A stretch of DNA of 55,920 bases from Collinsella sp. (lineage in GTDB: Bacteria > Actinomycetota > Coriobacteriia > Coriobacteriales > Coriobacteriaceae), in assembly GCA_018368345.1 (NCBI GenBank), contig JAGZEK010000013.1:1-55920 (forward strand), written 5' to 3'. The translations under genes and the position numbers were made by a program. The notes under the pieces are model-generated. The model was not told where the DNA came from and did no database searches. It saw nothing but the letters and a program-made list of their open reading frames with translations. Every line of letters begins with the position of its first letter. Positions within the stretch are counted from its first letter, which is position 1. Positions 1 to 8,105 of the stretch are shown here, piece after piece.

Positions 1-390
1 GGAAAAGGAATTTCTCGGGGCCGCCTCTCGGCGGCCTTGCGAAAAACAAATCCAAGTTAGACCATTTCAAATGGTTCGATGTCTGCCCGGATGCGACACA
101 GCTTGTGTGTCCATCCTCGCAGTATCCGGTTCTCAAGGTGCACGCTTTGCGGCTGATCCGGTCCGACCGGGCCGCGCGGCAAGGAGATATATTGCCAGAC
201 CGCGAAGCCCTGTGGGACGTCAATTCCACTCTTCACAAGTCCTACACAACATATTGCTTTCTATAGGTAATAGAAAGACTGGTGTGGATCTTCCGCACGT
301 ATCAGATGATGACCCTTTGGTTCAGGAATATATAGAGATCGGTCACCTGTTAGTGTTTATCTACCCGCGCTTTTAGCAATGTAGACCAGC
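1..390 (-). other. Non-coding edge region; possible rRNA-operon leader
   Basis: I see no convincing gene here; the only open frame (plus strand, from 71) has atypical composition and no ribosome binding site. Read on the minus strand, about 130-150 contains CTTGAGAACCGGATAC, a phrase like those found in actinobacterial rRNA leaders and spacers. A 7-bp GC hairpin (19-25 with 30-36) lies near the left edge. An rRNA operon transcribed leftwards, starting just outside the window, would explain this. It is inference only; the rRNA itself is not visible. Confidence 0.25.
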
Positions 391-398
391 GCTTTCGA

Positions 399-437
399 TA
401 AAAAAAGAGGGAGCGCCGCGCACAACGCGACACTCCC
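399..437 (-). terminator. Rho-independent terminator after rplT
   Basis: On the minus strand a GC-rich imperfect hairpin (GGGAG 433-437 pairing with CTCCC 409-413, plus inner pairs) is followed directly by a T-rich run (TCTTTTTTATC). It lies about 20 bases after the rplT stop and closes the infC-rpmI-rplT operon. Confidence 0.8.
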
Positions 438-458
438 CTAGCGATTCAAGAGAACCTA

Positions 459-818
459 TTAGGCCTCGAGAGCCTTCTTGGCGATGGTAGCCAGCTCGTT
501 GAAGGACTCGATGTCCTCGTAAGCCATCTGAGCCAGGACCTTGCGGTCGAGCTCGATGCCGGCAACCTTCAGGCCGTGCATGAACTGAGAGTAAGAGATG
601 TCGTTCAGGCGAGCAGCAGCGTTGATACGAGTGATCCAGAGAGAACGGATCTCGCGCTTCTTGTTGCGGCGATCACGATACTGATACTGCAGGGAGTGCT
701 GGACCTGCTCTTTAGCATGCTTGTAAGTACGCGAAGCGGCACCGTAGTAACCCTTCGCACGGTGCATAACGGTACGGCGCTTCTTCTTGGCGGCAACAGC
801 GCGCTTAATACGTGCCAT
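459..818 (-). CDS. rplT: 50S ribosomal protein L20
   Basis: Large-subunit protein that binds 23S rRNA and is needed early in 50S assembly. The 119-residue product has the usual L20 length. It starts MARIKRAVAAKKKRRT, a very basic N-terminal extension, and continues with the family stretch around YRDRRNKKREIRSLWI. It is the last gene of the infC-rpmI-rplT operon, 46 bases after rpmI. In many bacteria L20 or IF3 autoregulates this operon; no leader structure for that is obvious immediately upstream of rplT here. The identity is secure. Confidence 0.98.
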   Translation of the reverse strand: MARIKRAVAAKKKRRTVMHRAKGYYGAASRTYKHAKEQVQHSLQYQYRDRRNKKREIRSLWITRINAAARLNDISYSQFMHGLKVAGIELDRKVLAQMAYEDIESFNELATIAKKALEA

Positions 819-864
819 GTTCTATCAACTCCTAGACGGTAAAACGAAAAACGGGAACGCGAAC

Positions 865-1056
865 TTAGGCGAGACGCGACTTGATGACCTTGCGGTCGGC
901 AGCGGCGATCTCGGTCTCCTGACGGAAGCCACGCTTACGCTTGGTGGACTTCTTGCTCAGGATGTGGCTCTTGAAAGCCTTGGCGCGCATAAGCTTGCCG
1001 GTACCAGTCTTGCGGAAACGCTTCTTGGTGCCGCTGTGGGACTTCATCTTAGGCAT
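865..1056 (-). CDS. rpmI: 50S ribosomal protein L35
   Basis: Small basic protein of the large ribosomal subunit, 63 residues. The N-terminus MPKMKSHSGTKKRFRKT is the L35 signature. It sits between infC and rplT in the standard order, 32 bases after the infC stop, with an AAGGAGTATTTC ribosome binding site before the ATG. Nothing unusual is seen. Confidence 0.98.
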   Translation of the reverse strand: MPKMKSHSGTKKRFRKTGTGKLMRAKAFKSHILSKKSTKRKRGFRQETEIAAADRKVIKSRLA

Positions 1057-1088
1057 GAAATACTCCTTAATCGGTTACAGAACACTAG

Positions 1089-1643
1089 TTACTTGGTATC
1101 GCTTGCCGCTTTATCCTCATCGAAGGCGCCCTTAATCGGGGCGAGCAGCATAAGCATGTTACGGCCTTCCATCTTAGGCTTGGACTCGACCGTAGCGTAA
1201 GGCTTGAGATCCTCGGCGAGACGCTCGAGAACGTTAAGGCCCTGCTCCGGGTGAGCCATCTCACGGCCGCGGAACATGATGGTGATCTTAACGCGTGCGC
1301 CCTTCTTGAGGAAACGCAGAACGTGGCCCTTCTTGGTCTCGTAGTCGCCAACGTCGATCTTGGGTCGGAACTTCATTTCCTTGACCTCGACCTTGGACTG
1401 GTTCTTACGAGCAGCCTTGGCCTTCATGGCCTGCTGGTACTTGAACTTACCGTAGTCCATGACCTTGCAGACCGGCGGCTCCGCGTTGGGAGCGATCTCG
1501 ACCAGGTCGAGACCCTGATCGTCGGCGACGCGCTGAGCATCGCGGATGGCGAACAGGCCGAGCTGAGAGCCATCGACGCCAATCAAACGGCACGAAGATG
1601 CAGTGATCTCGTCGTTGATGCGGGTGTCATCAGACTTAGCTAT
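1089..1643 (-). CDS. infC: Translation initiation factor IF-3 (probable AUA start)
   Basis: IF-3 binds the 30S subunit, prevents premature 50S joining and rejects non-canonical start codons. The N-domain (TRINDEI, GVDGSQLGL, NAEPPVCKVMDYGK) and C-domain (KEMKFRPKIDVGDY, FRGREMAHPEQG) are complete. An ATG exists at 1656-1658, but no ribosome binding site precedes it. The in-frame GGAGG at 1652-1656 lies instead eight bases before an ATA at 1641-1643, which would give MAKSDDTRINDEI, a length closer to the family. Rare start codons (AUU, AUC, AUA) are the known basis of IF-3 autoregulation, so I place the start at the ATA. If the ATG is used, the gene ends at 1658 with five extra residues. Confidence 0.93.
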   Translation of the reverse strand: MAKSDDTRINDEITASSCRLIGVDGSQLGLFAIRDAQRVADDQGLDLVEIAPNAEPPVCKVMDYGKFKYQQAMKAKAARKNQSKVEVKEMKFRPKIDVGDYETKKGHVLRFLKKGARVKITIMFRGREMAHPEQGLNVLERLAEDLKPYATVESKPKMEGRNMLMLLAPIKGAFDEDKAASDTK

Positions 1644-1656
1644 TTTCCCTACCTCC
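1641..1656 (-). promoter_or_regulatory. infC ribosome binding site and ATA start codon
   Basis: GGAGG (1652-1656) followed by an 8-base spacer and ATA (1641-1643), in frame with IF-3. The same bases form codons 2-6 of the longer ATG reading. The geometry favours initiation at the ATA, the arrangement expected if IF-3 represses its own synthesis by discriminating against this start codon. Confidence 0.65.
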
Positions 1657-1861
1657 ATTCATAAAAAAATAACCCGGCGCTTCTCAGCAACCAGGTCGTA
1701 CACATAGACATCCTCGATTTGAGGAAGAGAATCTAATTTGTATGACCAGTCAGCTGCTCATTGGCGCCAAAAGGTGGGAACCCTCGGGTTCCTCTTTAGG
1801 GCATTGCGGAAACAACGCCTTGCGAATAATAACACGTACAGCGCGTTATCACATTACGTAC

Positions 1862-1928
1862 ACGAAAAAGGGGGCCGCAACCCCCTTGAAGCGCAGGTGC
1901 ATGTATGGTGCCCGAGGCGAGACTCGAA
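1862..1928 (-). repeat. Direct repeat copy 1: tRNA-Leu 3' end plus its terminator
   Basis: About 67 bases almost identical to 2041-2108. The last 31 bases (1898-1928) match 2078-2108 exactly and include CCA and the T-arm side of the tRNA-Leu 3' end. The rest of the tRNA is absent. The terminator-like hairpin (GGGGG 1870-1874, CCCCC 1881-1885, with a T run on the minus strand) is duplicated too. This resembles an att-type remnant of integration into the tRNA 3' end, or a local duplication. Confidence 0.75.
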
Positions 1929-1979
1929 GGGACTTCGCTTCGCGAAGCCCCGGGCTTCGGGCGCATGGCGCCCTCGCCA

Positions 1980-2022
1980 CGCTCCGCTACAAACAGGCCA
2001 CAGGCCTGTTTGTAGCGGAGCG
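1980..2022. repeat. Perfect 20-bp inverted repeat with a 3-base loop
   Basis: Bases 1980-1999 (CGCTCCGCTACAAACAGGCC) are exactly complementary to 2003-2022 around the loop ACA. It lies between the two tRNA-Leu 3'-end copies, beside further short palindromes at about 1929-1975. It has no T tract, so it is not a classic terminator. It looks like a REP/MITE-type palindromic element. Confidence 0.85.
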
Positions 2023-2040
2023 CGCTCACGCGAGTTCGGC

Positions 2041-2108
2041 ACGAAAAAGGGGGCCTTGACCCCCTTGAACGCTCACTTGCATGTATGGTGCCCGAGGCGA
2101 GACTCGAA
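2041..2108 (-). repeat. Direct repeat copy 2: genuine tRNA-Leu 3' end and terminator
   Basis: Partner of the repeat at 1862-1928, displaced by 180 bases. This copy belongs to the intact tRNA. The two terminator hairpins have the same stem but different loops, so the copies have diverged slightly. Confidence 0.75.
2044..2064 (-). terminator. Terminator of tRNA-Leu
   Basis: On the minus strand a GGGGG/CCCCC stem (2060-2064 with 2049-2053) is followed by TTTTT (2044-2048), 21 bases after the tRNA CCA end. Confidence 0.7.
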
Positions 2109-2172
2109 CTCGCACGTTGTTACCAACGGTGGATTTTGAGTCCACTGCGTCTGCCAATTCCGCCACTCGGGC
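2086..2172 (-). tRNA. tRNA-Leu (anticodon CAA)
   Basis: On the minus strand the sequence folds as a class II tRNA: acceptor GCCCGAG pairing with CTCGGGC, D-arm with TGGCGGAATTGGCAGACGC, anticodon stem-loop TGGACTCAAAATCCA (anticodon CAA, reading UUG), a long variable arm around CGTTGGTAACAACG, T-arm GAGTTCGAGTCTC, and an encoded CCA. It lies 39 bases after the transglutaminase gene on the same strand. Its 3' end is partly duplicated 180 bases downstream. Confidence 0.96.
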
Positions 2173-2211
2173 ACGTAATGCGTGAGTTAGTTTATCACAG
2201 CTTTCTGTTGA

Positions 2212-3645
2212 TTAGTCCGAAAATGGAACTTCGAGCATTTCGATAAGCTCAACCTTGCGTAACATCTCCCGCTTACGACATCCACGTCCGTCAACCGAGG
2301 CCTCGCCCATCTGGTTGTCATAGGGATCCTCGCGCATACCATCGAAAGCAGGCACAAATTCAGCCTGGAATCGATTGTTGGCCACCATACGCCACGGGTC
2401 GAGATTGCCAAAGTAGTGACGACGACGCCACTCCTCCCCCATCCTGCGTGCCGAGGAACCAAACGATACGTCGGCGTTAAGCCAACCGGTCTGTGGCGTA
2501 TAGAACTCAGCCCAATCGTGCGGCCCCACCGAATCGGGCGCAACATACAGGCCGCTCTGCCAACGAGCAGGCACCCCCGCGATGCGGCACATGGTGATAA
2601 ACGTGAGCGCCATAACGCCGCAATCGCCGCGGAGCGAATGCGCACAGTCGTCGGCAATAGATCCCAAAAGCAGGTACGGTGGCTGATAGCGATAGTCGAT
2701 ATGCTGTGTCAGGTAATCATAGATAGCACGAGCGCGATCGAGCGGATCCTCGAGTCCGTCAACAACACCGGCCGTCAGCTGCTGCAGATACGGCGTGAAT
2801 GCAATGTGCGGACGGTCCTCGGAAATATCCTCGGACAGCGGCGCGTCCATACACGGATGCGCCGGAAGCGCACCCCCATAGACATCACAATAAGTAGCAT
2901 CGATGTGATAACGATAGGTCACCGAGAATGAGCGTTCACACGAAGAAGACCACGAGGCGGTACGTGCCGAAGCGTTCGCGGGAGCAACAGCACCTTCCGG
3001 CGTCATGTCGAGAATCTCGACCCGAGACTGCTGACGGCAGGCAGCCGCGACGGGAAGCCAAGCGCAAACGGTCTCCCCCTCCAGAGCGCCGGGGACAGAC
3101 ACAGACGCTTTAAGCGCAATGACGCGAGCCAATCCGTTTTGCGACTCCATTTCCTTGAGCATCTCGTTGCGCAGTGCAATTCCGTCCGTAGAATCGGGCC
3201 GCATGCCGGGGACCTCTTTGGGATATACGCGAAGCGAATCGAGGAAGTTGTCGAGAACGAACAGCTCGCCATCGATAAAGCGCCAGTCAATACGCTTACG
3301 GTCAATCAGATCGTCAAACTGCTCCTCGGTAAACTCAGGCCACTCCTCGCGAATCATCGCAATAGCTCGATCGCGCGACACCGAAAAATGAAGAGGCGTC
3401 TCAAGCATGCGATACCGCTCGGCACGAACGCAGGCTGCCAGGGAAGGCTCAGGATTCTGCCTCAAAAGACGATCACAAGCCGCAACAGCCTGCGTCAAAT
3501 ATCCGGCATCCTTGAGTCGAAGAATCTCGGGCGGCAGTCCAACATCGAGATGACGAAAGTCATCACAGCAAACATCAGCAGAGCAACCAACTGGACCCTC
3601 GTCAATAACCTTCCCATCCGAAGGCAGCACATTAATAACAGCCAT
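2212..3645 (-). CDS. Transglutaminase-like (papain-fold) domain protein
   Basis: The C-terminal half is a transglutaminase-core fold with its triad in place: Cys342 in RGDCGVMALTF, His376 in GPHDWAEFY and Asp392 in WLNADVSFG (numbering from the chosen start). Such proteins act as proteases, amidases or cross-linking enzymes; the substrate cannot be told here. The N-terminal 200 residues are helical, tetratricopeptide-like in feel (DAGYLTQAVAACDRLLRQNPEP), with no signal peptide, so it is probably cytoplasmic. The frame is open to 3723, but the ATG at 3643-3645 has GGAG at 6 bases spacing and the upstream ATGs have none. This gives 477 residues. The biological role is unknown. Confidence 0.85.
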   Translation of the reverse strand: MAVINVLPSDGKVIDEGPVGCSADVCCDDFRHLDVGLPPEILRLKDAGYLTQAVAACDRLLRQNPEPSLAACVRAERYRMLETPLHFSVSRDRAIAMIREEWPEFTEEQFDDLIDRKRIDWRFIDGELFVLDNFLDSLRVYPKEVPGMRPDSTDGIALRNEMLKEMESQNGLARVIALKASVSVPGALEGETVCAWLPVAAACRQQSRVEILDMTPEGAVAPANASARTASWSSSCERSFSVTYRYHIDATYCDVYGGALPAHPCMDAPLSEDISEDRPHIAFTPYLQQLTAGVVDGLEDPLDRARAIYDYLTQHIDYRYQPPYLLLGSIADDCAHSLRGDCGVMALTFITMCRIAGVPARWQSGLYVAPDSVGPHDWAEFYTPQTGWLNADVSFGSSARRMGEEWRRRHYFGNLDPWRMVANNRFQAEFVPAFDGMREDPYDNQMGEASVDGRGCRKREMLRKVELIEMLEVPFSD

Positions 3646-3782
3646 ACCAAACTCCAAGTCATTAGAACTCTCGAAGCCCATTGTAGCTAGATAAATAGAA
3701 AGCCCCAACAAAGGAGCCATCAACGCCGCTGAACGGTAGCAAAAATGAATTCAGCCTCGTAACCCTGCAGCGAGTTAACAAA

Positions 3783-3875
3783 GGAGGCCCCGTTCGCCCG
3801 GAGCTTTTCCCATTGCGCGACTTCTGGCAAAGCCAGGTGAGCGCAAGGGAAAAGCGTAGGGCGAACGGGGCCTCC
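3783..3875. repeat. 93-base long inverted repeat downstream of fba
   Basis: A perfect 17-bp outer stem (3783-3799 with 3859-3875, GGAGGCCCCGTTCGCCC) encloses further complementary blocks (GCTTTTCCC with GGGAAAAGC, and CTGGC with GCCAG), so most of the element can fold into one long hairpin. It ends 21 bases after the fba stop and has no T tract. It may stop or stabilise the fba transcript, or be a palindromic repeat element. Confidence 0.8.
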
Positions 3876-3896
3876 GGCGGGAAGTTAAACCGTTAC

Positions 3897-4763
3897 TTAC
3901 GCCTTGTTGACGGAGCCAAACTCCTCCATGAGCTCCTTGGTGCGGGCAACGATGTTGTCGCGACCAGGCTTGAGGAGCTTGCGGGGGTCGAAGCCCTTGC
4001 CCTGCTGATCCTTGCCAGCCTCGATGTACTCGCGAACGCCCTTGGCGAAGACGAGCTGCAGGTCGGTGTTGACGTTGATCTTGGAGATACCCAGGGAGAT
4101 GGCCTTCTTGATCTGATCCTCGGGGATGCCGGTGCCACCGTGCAGAACGAGGGGCAGGTCGCCGGTCTGAGCCTTGATCTCGCCCAGACGCTCGAAGGAA
4201 AGGCCAGCCCAGTCGGCGGGATACACGCCGTGGATGTTGCCGATACCGCAGGCGAGGAAGTCGACGCCCAGGTCAGCAATCTGCTTGCACTCAGCGGGGT
4301 CAGCGAGCTCGCCGTTGGAGGTCACGCCGTCCTCGGTGCCGCCGATGCCGCCGACCTCGGCCTCGATGGACATGCCCTTGGAGTGGGCAAGCTCAACGAG
4401 CTCCTTGGTGCGGTCGAGGTTAAGCTGGAAGGTCTCCTCGTGAGAGCCGTCATACATGATGGACGTGAAGCCGGCCTCGATGCACTTGAAGCAGTCCTCG
4501 TAAGAACCGTGATCGAGGTGAAGGGCGACGGGGACGGTAACGCCCGTGGCCTCGACGGCAGCCTTGACCATGTCGGCGCAGACCTTGAAACCGCCCATCC
4601 ACTTAGCGGCACCAGCGGTGCACTGAAGGATCAGCGGAGACTTGGCCTCCTCGGCGGCCTGGAGAATAGCCAGGGTCCACTCGAGGTTGTTGGTGTTGAA
4701 GGCACCGAGAGCGTACTTGCCGGCCTCGGCCTTCTTGAGCATGTCTGCTGCGTTGACGAGCAT
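3897..4763 (-). CDS. fba: Class II fructose-1,6-bisphosphate aldolase
   Basis: Zinc-dependent aldolase of glycolysis and gluconeogenesis: fructose 1,6-bisphosphate to dihydroxyacetone phosphate plus glyceraldehyde 3-phosphate. The 288-residue product shows the class II hallmarks: catalytic Asp and zinc His in LHLDHGSYEDC, EAEVGGIGG, the metal-binding region CGIGNIHGVYP, LVLHGGTGIPEDQI, and the phosphate-binding SKINVNTDL. The frame stays open to 5030, but the ATG at 4761-4763 has GGAGGT at 7 bases spacing and matches the family N-terminus (MLVNAADMLKKAEAGKYA). It appears to be its own unit, with an extended -10 promoter 41 bases upstream and a long hairpin after it. A related tagatose-bisphosphate specificity cannot be excluded but is less likely. 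Confidence 0.95.
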   Translation of the reverse strand: MLVNAADMLKKAEAGKYALGAFNTNNLEWTLAILQAAEEAKSPLILQCTAGAAKWMGGFKVCADMVKAAVEATGVTVPVALHLDHGSYEDCFKCIEAGFTSIMYDGSHEETFQLNLDRTKELVELAHSKGMSIEAEVGGIGGTEDGVTSNGELADPAECKQIADLGVDFLACGIGNIHGVYPADWAGLSFERLGEIKAQTGDLPLVLHGGTGIPEDQIKKAISLGISKINVNTDLQLVFAKGVREYIEAGKDQQGKGFDPRKLLKPGRDNIVARTKELMEEFGSVNKA

Positions 4764-4803
4764 AAAAGAAACCTCCTGTAAGGTTGCTCCGATAACGCCT
4801 GAG

Positions 4804-4812
4804 ATTTTACCA
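4804..4812 (-). promoter_or_regulatory. Extended -10 promoter of fba
   Basis: On the minus strand TGG precedes TAAAAT (4804-4809), an extended -10 element. The -35 region is weak. It lies 41 bases upstream of the fba start codon, a normal leader length. Confidence 0.5.
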
Positions 4813-4957
4813 CGACATACCCGAGCATAAACGTTCGTTTGTTCACGAATACCATCCGATTGGACAAATTTTGACCGTTTGCCCCACAGAATCGACCCAC
4901 TGGGGAAAATAGCTTGACGATTGAGCGGTCTTCGTGGTTCGAAAGACGGCTTCGAGC

Positions 4958-5641
4958 CTACATCTGCATAAACGGATTCTGCATAAGTTCGCGCGCCATC
5001 GTGGTCGAATCGCCATGGCCCGTCAAGCAAACGGTATCGGGCGGAAGCGTCTTGGCAAGTTTGGAGAGCGAGCGCATAATCGCCGCCTCGTCACCGCCGG
5101 AAAGATCGGTACGACCGTGGCTGCCCGGGAAAAGCGTGTCGCCCACAAAGGCGATGTTCCCCTGCTCGGTCGCGGCGAACAGGACGATGCCGCCCGGCGT
5201 ATGCCCCGGCGTCTCGATCACCTGCAGGCAGATATCGCCCAATTCAATCGTATCGCCCTCGGCAAGCAGCCGCGTCGGCTCGCCCGGATCGGGCGTCTCA
5301 ATACCCCACATGGCGCGCTGCTCCTCGATATTTGCGCGAGGCACCGTCACGTCCTTAGCGCACAACTCATATAGTGCGCTGTCGCCAACGACAGCTCGAA
5401 CCCCGGCGACCCCGCCAACATGGTCGGCATGACCGTGCGTGCAGACAGAGCCGAGTACGCGAACTTCGGGATGCGCGGTGCGGATATGCTCCACAAGACG
5501 CTCGCCCTCCCACGCCGGATCGACGATTAAGCACTCGTCATTCGAAATCACGGCGTAACTGTTGGTCTGAATCGGGCCGTTGACGAGTGCCTCAATCGAA
5601 GCTGCACCTCGGGGTGTCAGGTCCAAAGTCATATCGCCCAT
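4958..5641 (-). CDS. MBL-fold metallo-hydrolase (glyoxalase II-like)
   Basis: A cytoplasmic metallo-beta-lactamase-fold hydrolase of about 227 residues. It has the metal motif THGHADH, then the His of ETPGHTPGG, Asp of FVGDTLF and a late His in CLTGHGD, the complete di-metal set. The closest family is hydroxyacylglutathione hydrolase-like thioester hydrolases, but the substrate is unknown in an organism that may lack glutathione. An ATG also sits at 5645-5647 but only one base from the GGAGGG; the ATG at 5639-5641 has the ideal 7-base spacing. It follows rel, separated by a terminator hairpin, and may partly share its transcript. Confidence 0.88.
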   Translation of the reverse strand: MGDMTLDLTPRGAASIEALVNGPIQTNSYAVISNDECLIVDPAWEGERLVEHIRTAHPEVRVLGSVCTHGHADHVGGVAGVRAVVGDSALYELCAKDVTVPRANIEEQRAMWGIETPDPGEPTRLLAEGDTIELGDICLQVIETPGHTPGGIVLFAATEQGNIAFVGDTLFPGSHGRTDLSGGDEAAIMRSLSKLAKTLPPDTVCLTGHGDSTTMARELMQNPFMQM

Positions 5642-5656
5642 GCGCATACCCTCCTT

Positions 5657-5696
5657 CTAAAATACGTTCGAGGCACCAAACGATGCCTCGAACGTA
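5657..5696 (-). terminator. Terminator after rel
   Basis: On the minus strand a perfect 13-bp stem (5684-5696 with 5663-5675) with an 8-base loop is followed by TTTTAG. It lies 33 bases after the rel stop and before the MBL hydrolase gene. Confidence 0.75.
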
Positions 5697-5729
5697 ACCA
5701 ATATCTATGATGCTGAGAGGCTCTCGCAC

Positions 5730-8090
5730 CTACACACGGCGCTTGAGCTGAGCTCCGCCTTCGCCGGGCATAAGACGGCGAGCGTCGTAGACCGAATCGA
5801 CACTGCTGATGGAAGCCAGCAGCGGATCCAGACCGCTCGCGTCCGAGATCTCGACCATAAAGCGCAGGGTTGCAATACCCTCGCGGTTGGTCGACGTGGC
5901 GGCAGAAAGGATATTGCCGCCCGCATCGCCAATGGCAATGGTGACATCCTTGAGCAGGCCCATGCGGTCCAGGCACTCGACCACGATCTCGACCTGGAAG
6001 AGGGTGTCGGCAGCGCCGTCCCACTCCACATCGATCATGCGCTCGGGATGTTCCATAAGACCCTTGACGTTGGGGCAGTTGGCGCGATGCACCGAAACGC
6101 CACGACCGCGCGTGATGAAGCCGACGATGTCGTCACCCGTCACGGGGTTGCAGCAATGAGCCAGACGGACCAGCAGGCCGCTGTTGCTCTCGCCCTTGAC
6201 GATAATGCCGTTACTGGCGCTCTTGCCGCGCTTTTGCGGCTTGCGGTTGGAGCCGCGAGCGGGCTGCTTCACGACCTCGGCGATAGCCTCGGCCTTGGTG
6301 AGCTGTTCCTCGGGCTTGGGGTCCAAGATTTGCTCGACCTTATTGCCCACAGCGCGCGGGGCAACCTTGCCGGCGCCGACGGCGGCAAACAGGTCCTCGA
6401 GCTGCTTAAAGTTAAACTGCTCCGCCACGGCGTTGAGTGCACGCGTCGAACGCGGCGTAGAAATGCCATAGCCACGCTTACGCAGGTCCTTGGCCAGCAT
6501 ATCGCGACCGGCGGCAGCGTCGTCGTCCTTGGTCGCAGCGGCAAAATAGCGGCGGATCTTTGACTTGGCGGAAGGTGTCTTAACGATCTTGAGCCAATCG
6601 CGCGACGGCTTGGAACTCTTGTTAGTCAGGATCTCGACACGGTCACCCGTCTTAATCTCGTGCGTGAGCGGAGCCACCGCACCGTTGATTTTGGCGCCGA
6701 CGCAATGGTTTCCCACCTCGGTGTGAACGGCGTAGGCAAAGTCGAGCGGTGTAGAGCCGGCACGAAGCGCCATGACCTCGCCCTTGGGCGTGAAGACAAA
6801 GATCTCTTGATCGAACAGATCGACCTTCAGCGAGTGCAGGTATTCCTTGGCATCGGTGATCTCGTCGGAAGCCGCCCAATCGAGCGAATGCTTGAGCCAG
6901 TTGATCTGGTCGTCCAAACGTTGAGCGTCATTGGTCTTGGAAGCAGACGATCCGCCCGACTTCTTATATAGCCAGTGGGCGGCAATGCCGTACTCGGCCT
7001 GCTCATGCATCTCGTAGGTTCGAATCTGAATCTCGAGCGGACGAGCCGTAGGGCCGATGACCGTCGTGTGGAGCGACTGGTAGTTATTGACCTTGGGCAT
7101 GGCGATATAGTCTTTAAAGCGACCAGGCATGGGGTGCCACAGCGTATGCACCGCACCGAGCGTGGAGTAGCAATCGCGCACCGAATGGGTAATAACGCGC
7201 AGCGCCACCAGGTCGTAGATCTCGGAGAACTCCTTGCCCTTGCGCTTCATCTTTTGGTAGATGGACCAATAGTGCTTGGAGCGGCCGTTGATCTGGAAGT
7301 CCTCCAGACCAATGCGGTTGAGTTCATCGGTAAGCGTCTTGATGGTCTCGGCAAGGTAGCGTTCGCGGACCTCGCGCGACTCAGCTACCATACGCGCGAT
7401 GCGCTGGTAGGCATCGGGCTCCAGGTAGAAGAAGGACAGGTCCTCGAGCTCCCACTTAATAGAGCTCATGCCCAGGCGGTCGGCCAAGGGCGCGTACACG
7501 TCCATGGTCTCGCGAGCCTTAAACAGGCGACGATCCTCGCGCAGGGCTGCCAGCGTTCGCATGTTGTGCAGACGATCGGCAAGTTTAACGATGATGACGC
7601 GGATGTCCTTGGACATGGCGAGGAACATCTTGCGCAGCGTGAGCGCCTGCTTCTCGTCCATGCTGTCGACTTCGATGTTGGTGAGCTTGGTCACGCCATC
7701 GACGAGCTCGGCCACCGTATCGCCAAACAGGCCGGAAACATCGGTGAGCGAGGTCTCGGTATCCTCGACGGTATCGTGCAGCAGCGCGGCGCACACCACA
7801 TCGCAGTCCATCTTGAGATCGGCCAAAATGATGGCAACCTCGACGGGATGGTTAATGTACATCTCGCCCGAGCGGCGCTTTTGGTTGCAGTGCTTCTCGG
7901 CGGCAAAGCAGTAGGCCTGCTCAACCTTAGAAAAGTCGTCCTCATTCATATATTTGAGGCACAGGCGCTCCAGTTTGTCGTAGCTGTCCGCCATAATCTC
8001 GGGCGGCAGCTCATCGGCATGCTTATAGTGCTCCATCTCCGAAAACGGCTGGAGGGTGGAATCATGGGCGGTACGGGCTGCGGCGTCCAT
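5730..8090 (-). CDS. rel: Bifunctional (p)ppGpp synthetase/hydrolase Rel
   Basis: Long RelA/SpoT homologue (786 residues) that makes and degrades the alarmone (p)ppGpp in the stringent response. Domains in order: HD hydrolase (INHPVEVAIILADL, then HDTVEDT, so the hydrolase centre is intact), synthetase (GRFKDYIAMPKVNNYQSLHT), TGS (IFVFTPKGEVMALRAG), a zinc-finger/helical linker with AHCCNPVTGDDIVGF, and a C-terminal ACT domain. The RFKD motif is the RxKD type typical of bifunctional enzymes rather than the ExDD of synthetase-only RelA. The start has GGGGA five bases away. It lies 15 bases after recJQ and is probably in its operon. Confidence 0.97.
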   Translation of the reverse strand: MDAAARTAHDSTLQPFSEMEHYKHADELPPEIMADSYDKLERLCLKYMNEDDFSKVEQAYCFAAEKHCNQKRRSGEMYINHPVEVAIILADLKMDCDVVCAALLHDTVEDTETSLTDVSGLFGDTVAELVDGVTKLTNIEVDSMDEKQALTLRKMFLAMSKDIRVIIVKLADRLHNMRTLAALREDRRLFKARETMDVYAPLADRLGMSSIKWELEDLSFFYLEPDAYQRIARMVAESREVRERYLAETIKTLTDELNRIGLEDFQINGRSKHYWSIYQKMKRKGKEFSEIYDLVALRVITHSVRDCYSTLGAVHTLWHPMPGRFKDYIAMPKVNNYQSLHTTVIGPTARPLEIQIRTYEMHEQAEYGIAAHWLYKKSGGSSASKTNDAQRLDDQINWLKHSLDWAASDEITDAKEYLHSLKVDLFDQEIFVFTPKGEVMALRAGSTPLDFAYAVHTEVGNHCVGAKINGAVAPLTHEIKTGDRVEILTNKSSKPSRDWLKIVKTPSAKSKIRRYFAAATKDDDAAAGRDMLAKDLRKRGYGISTPRSTRALNAVAEQFNFKQLEDLFAAVGAGKVAPRAVGNKVEQILDPKPEEQLTKAEAIAEVVKQPARGSNRKPQKRGKSASNGIIVKGESNSGLLVRLAHCCNPVTGDDIVGFITRGRGVSVHRANCPNVKGLMEHPERMIDVEWDGAADTLFQVEIVVECLDRMGLLKDVTIAIGDAGGNILSAATSTNREGIATLRFMVEISDASGLDPLLASISSVDSVYDARRLMPGEGGAQLKRRV

Positions 8091-8105
8091 CGAGGTCCCC
8101 TTCCC

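Noticed and set aside
71..376. 101-codon plus-strand frame at the left edge
   Set aside because: No ribosome binding site, odd Arg/Ser-rich composition and overlap with a possible rRNA leader.
1738..2139. Overlapping open frames in the tRNA repeat region
   Set aside because: Formed by duplicated tRNA and palindrome sequence; the frames read through the tRNA and have no start signal.
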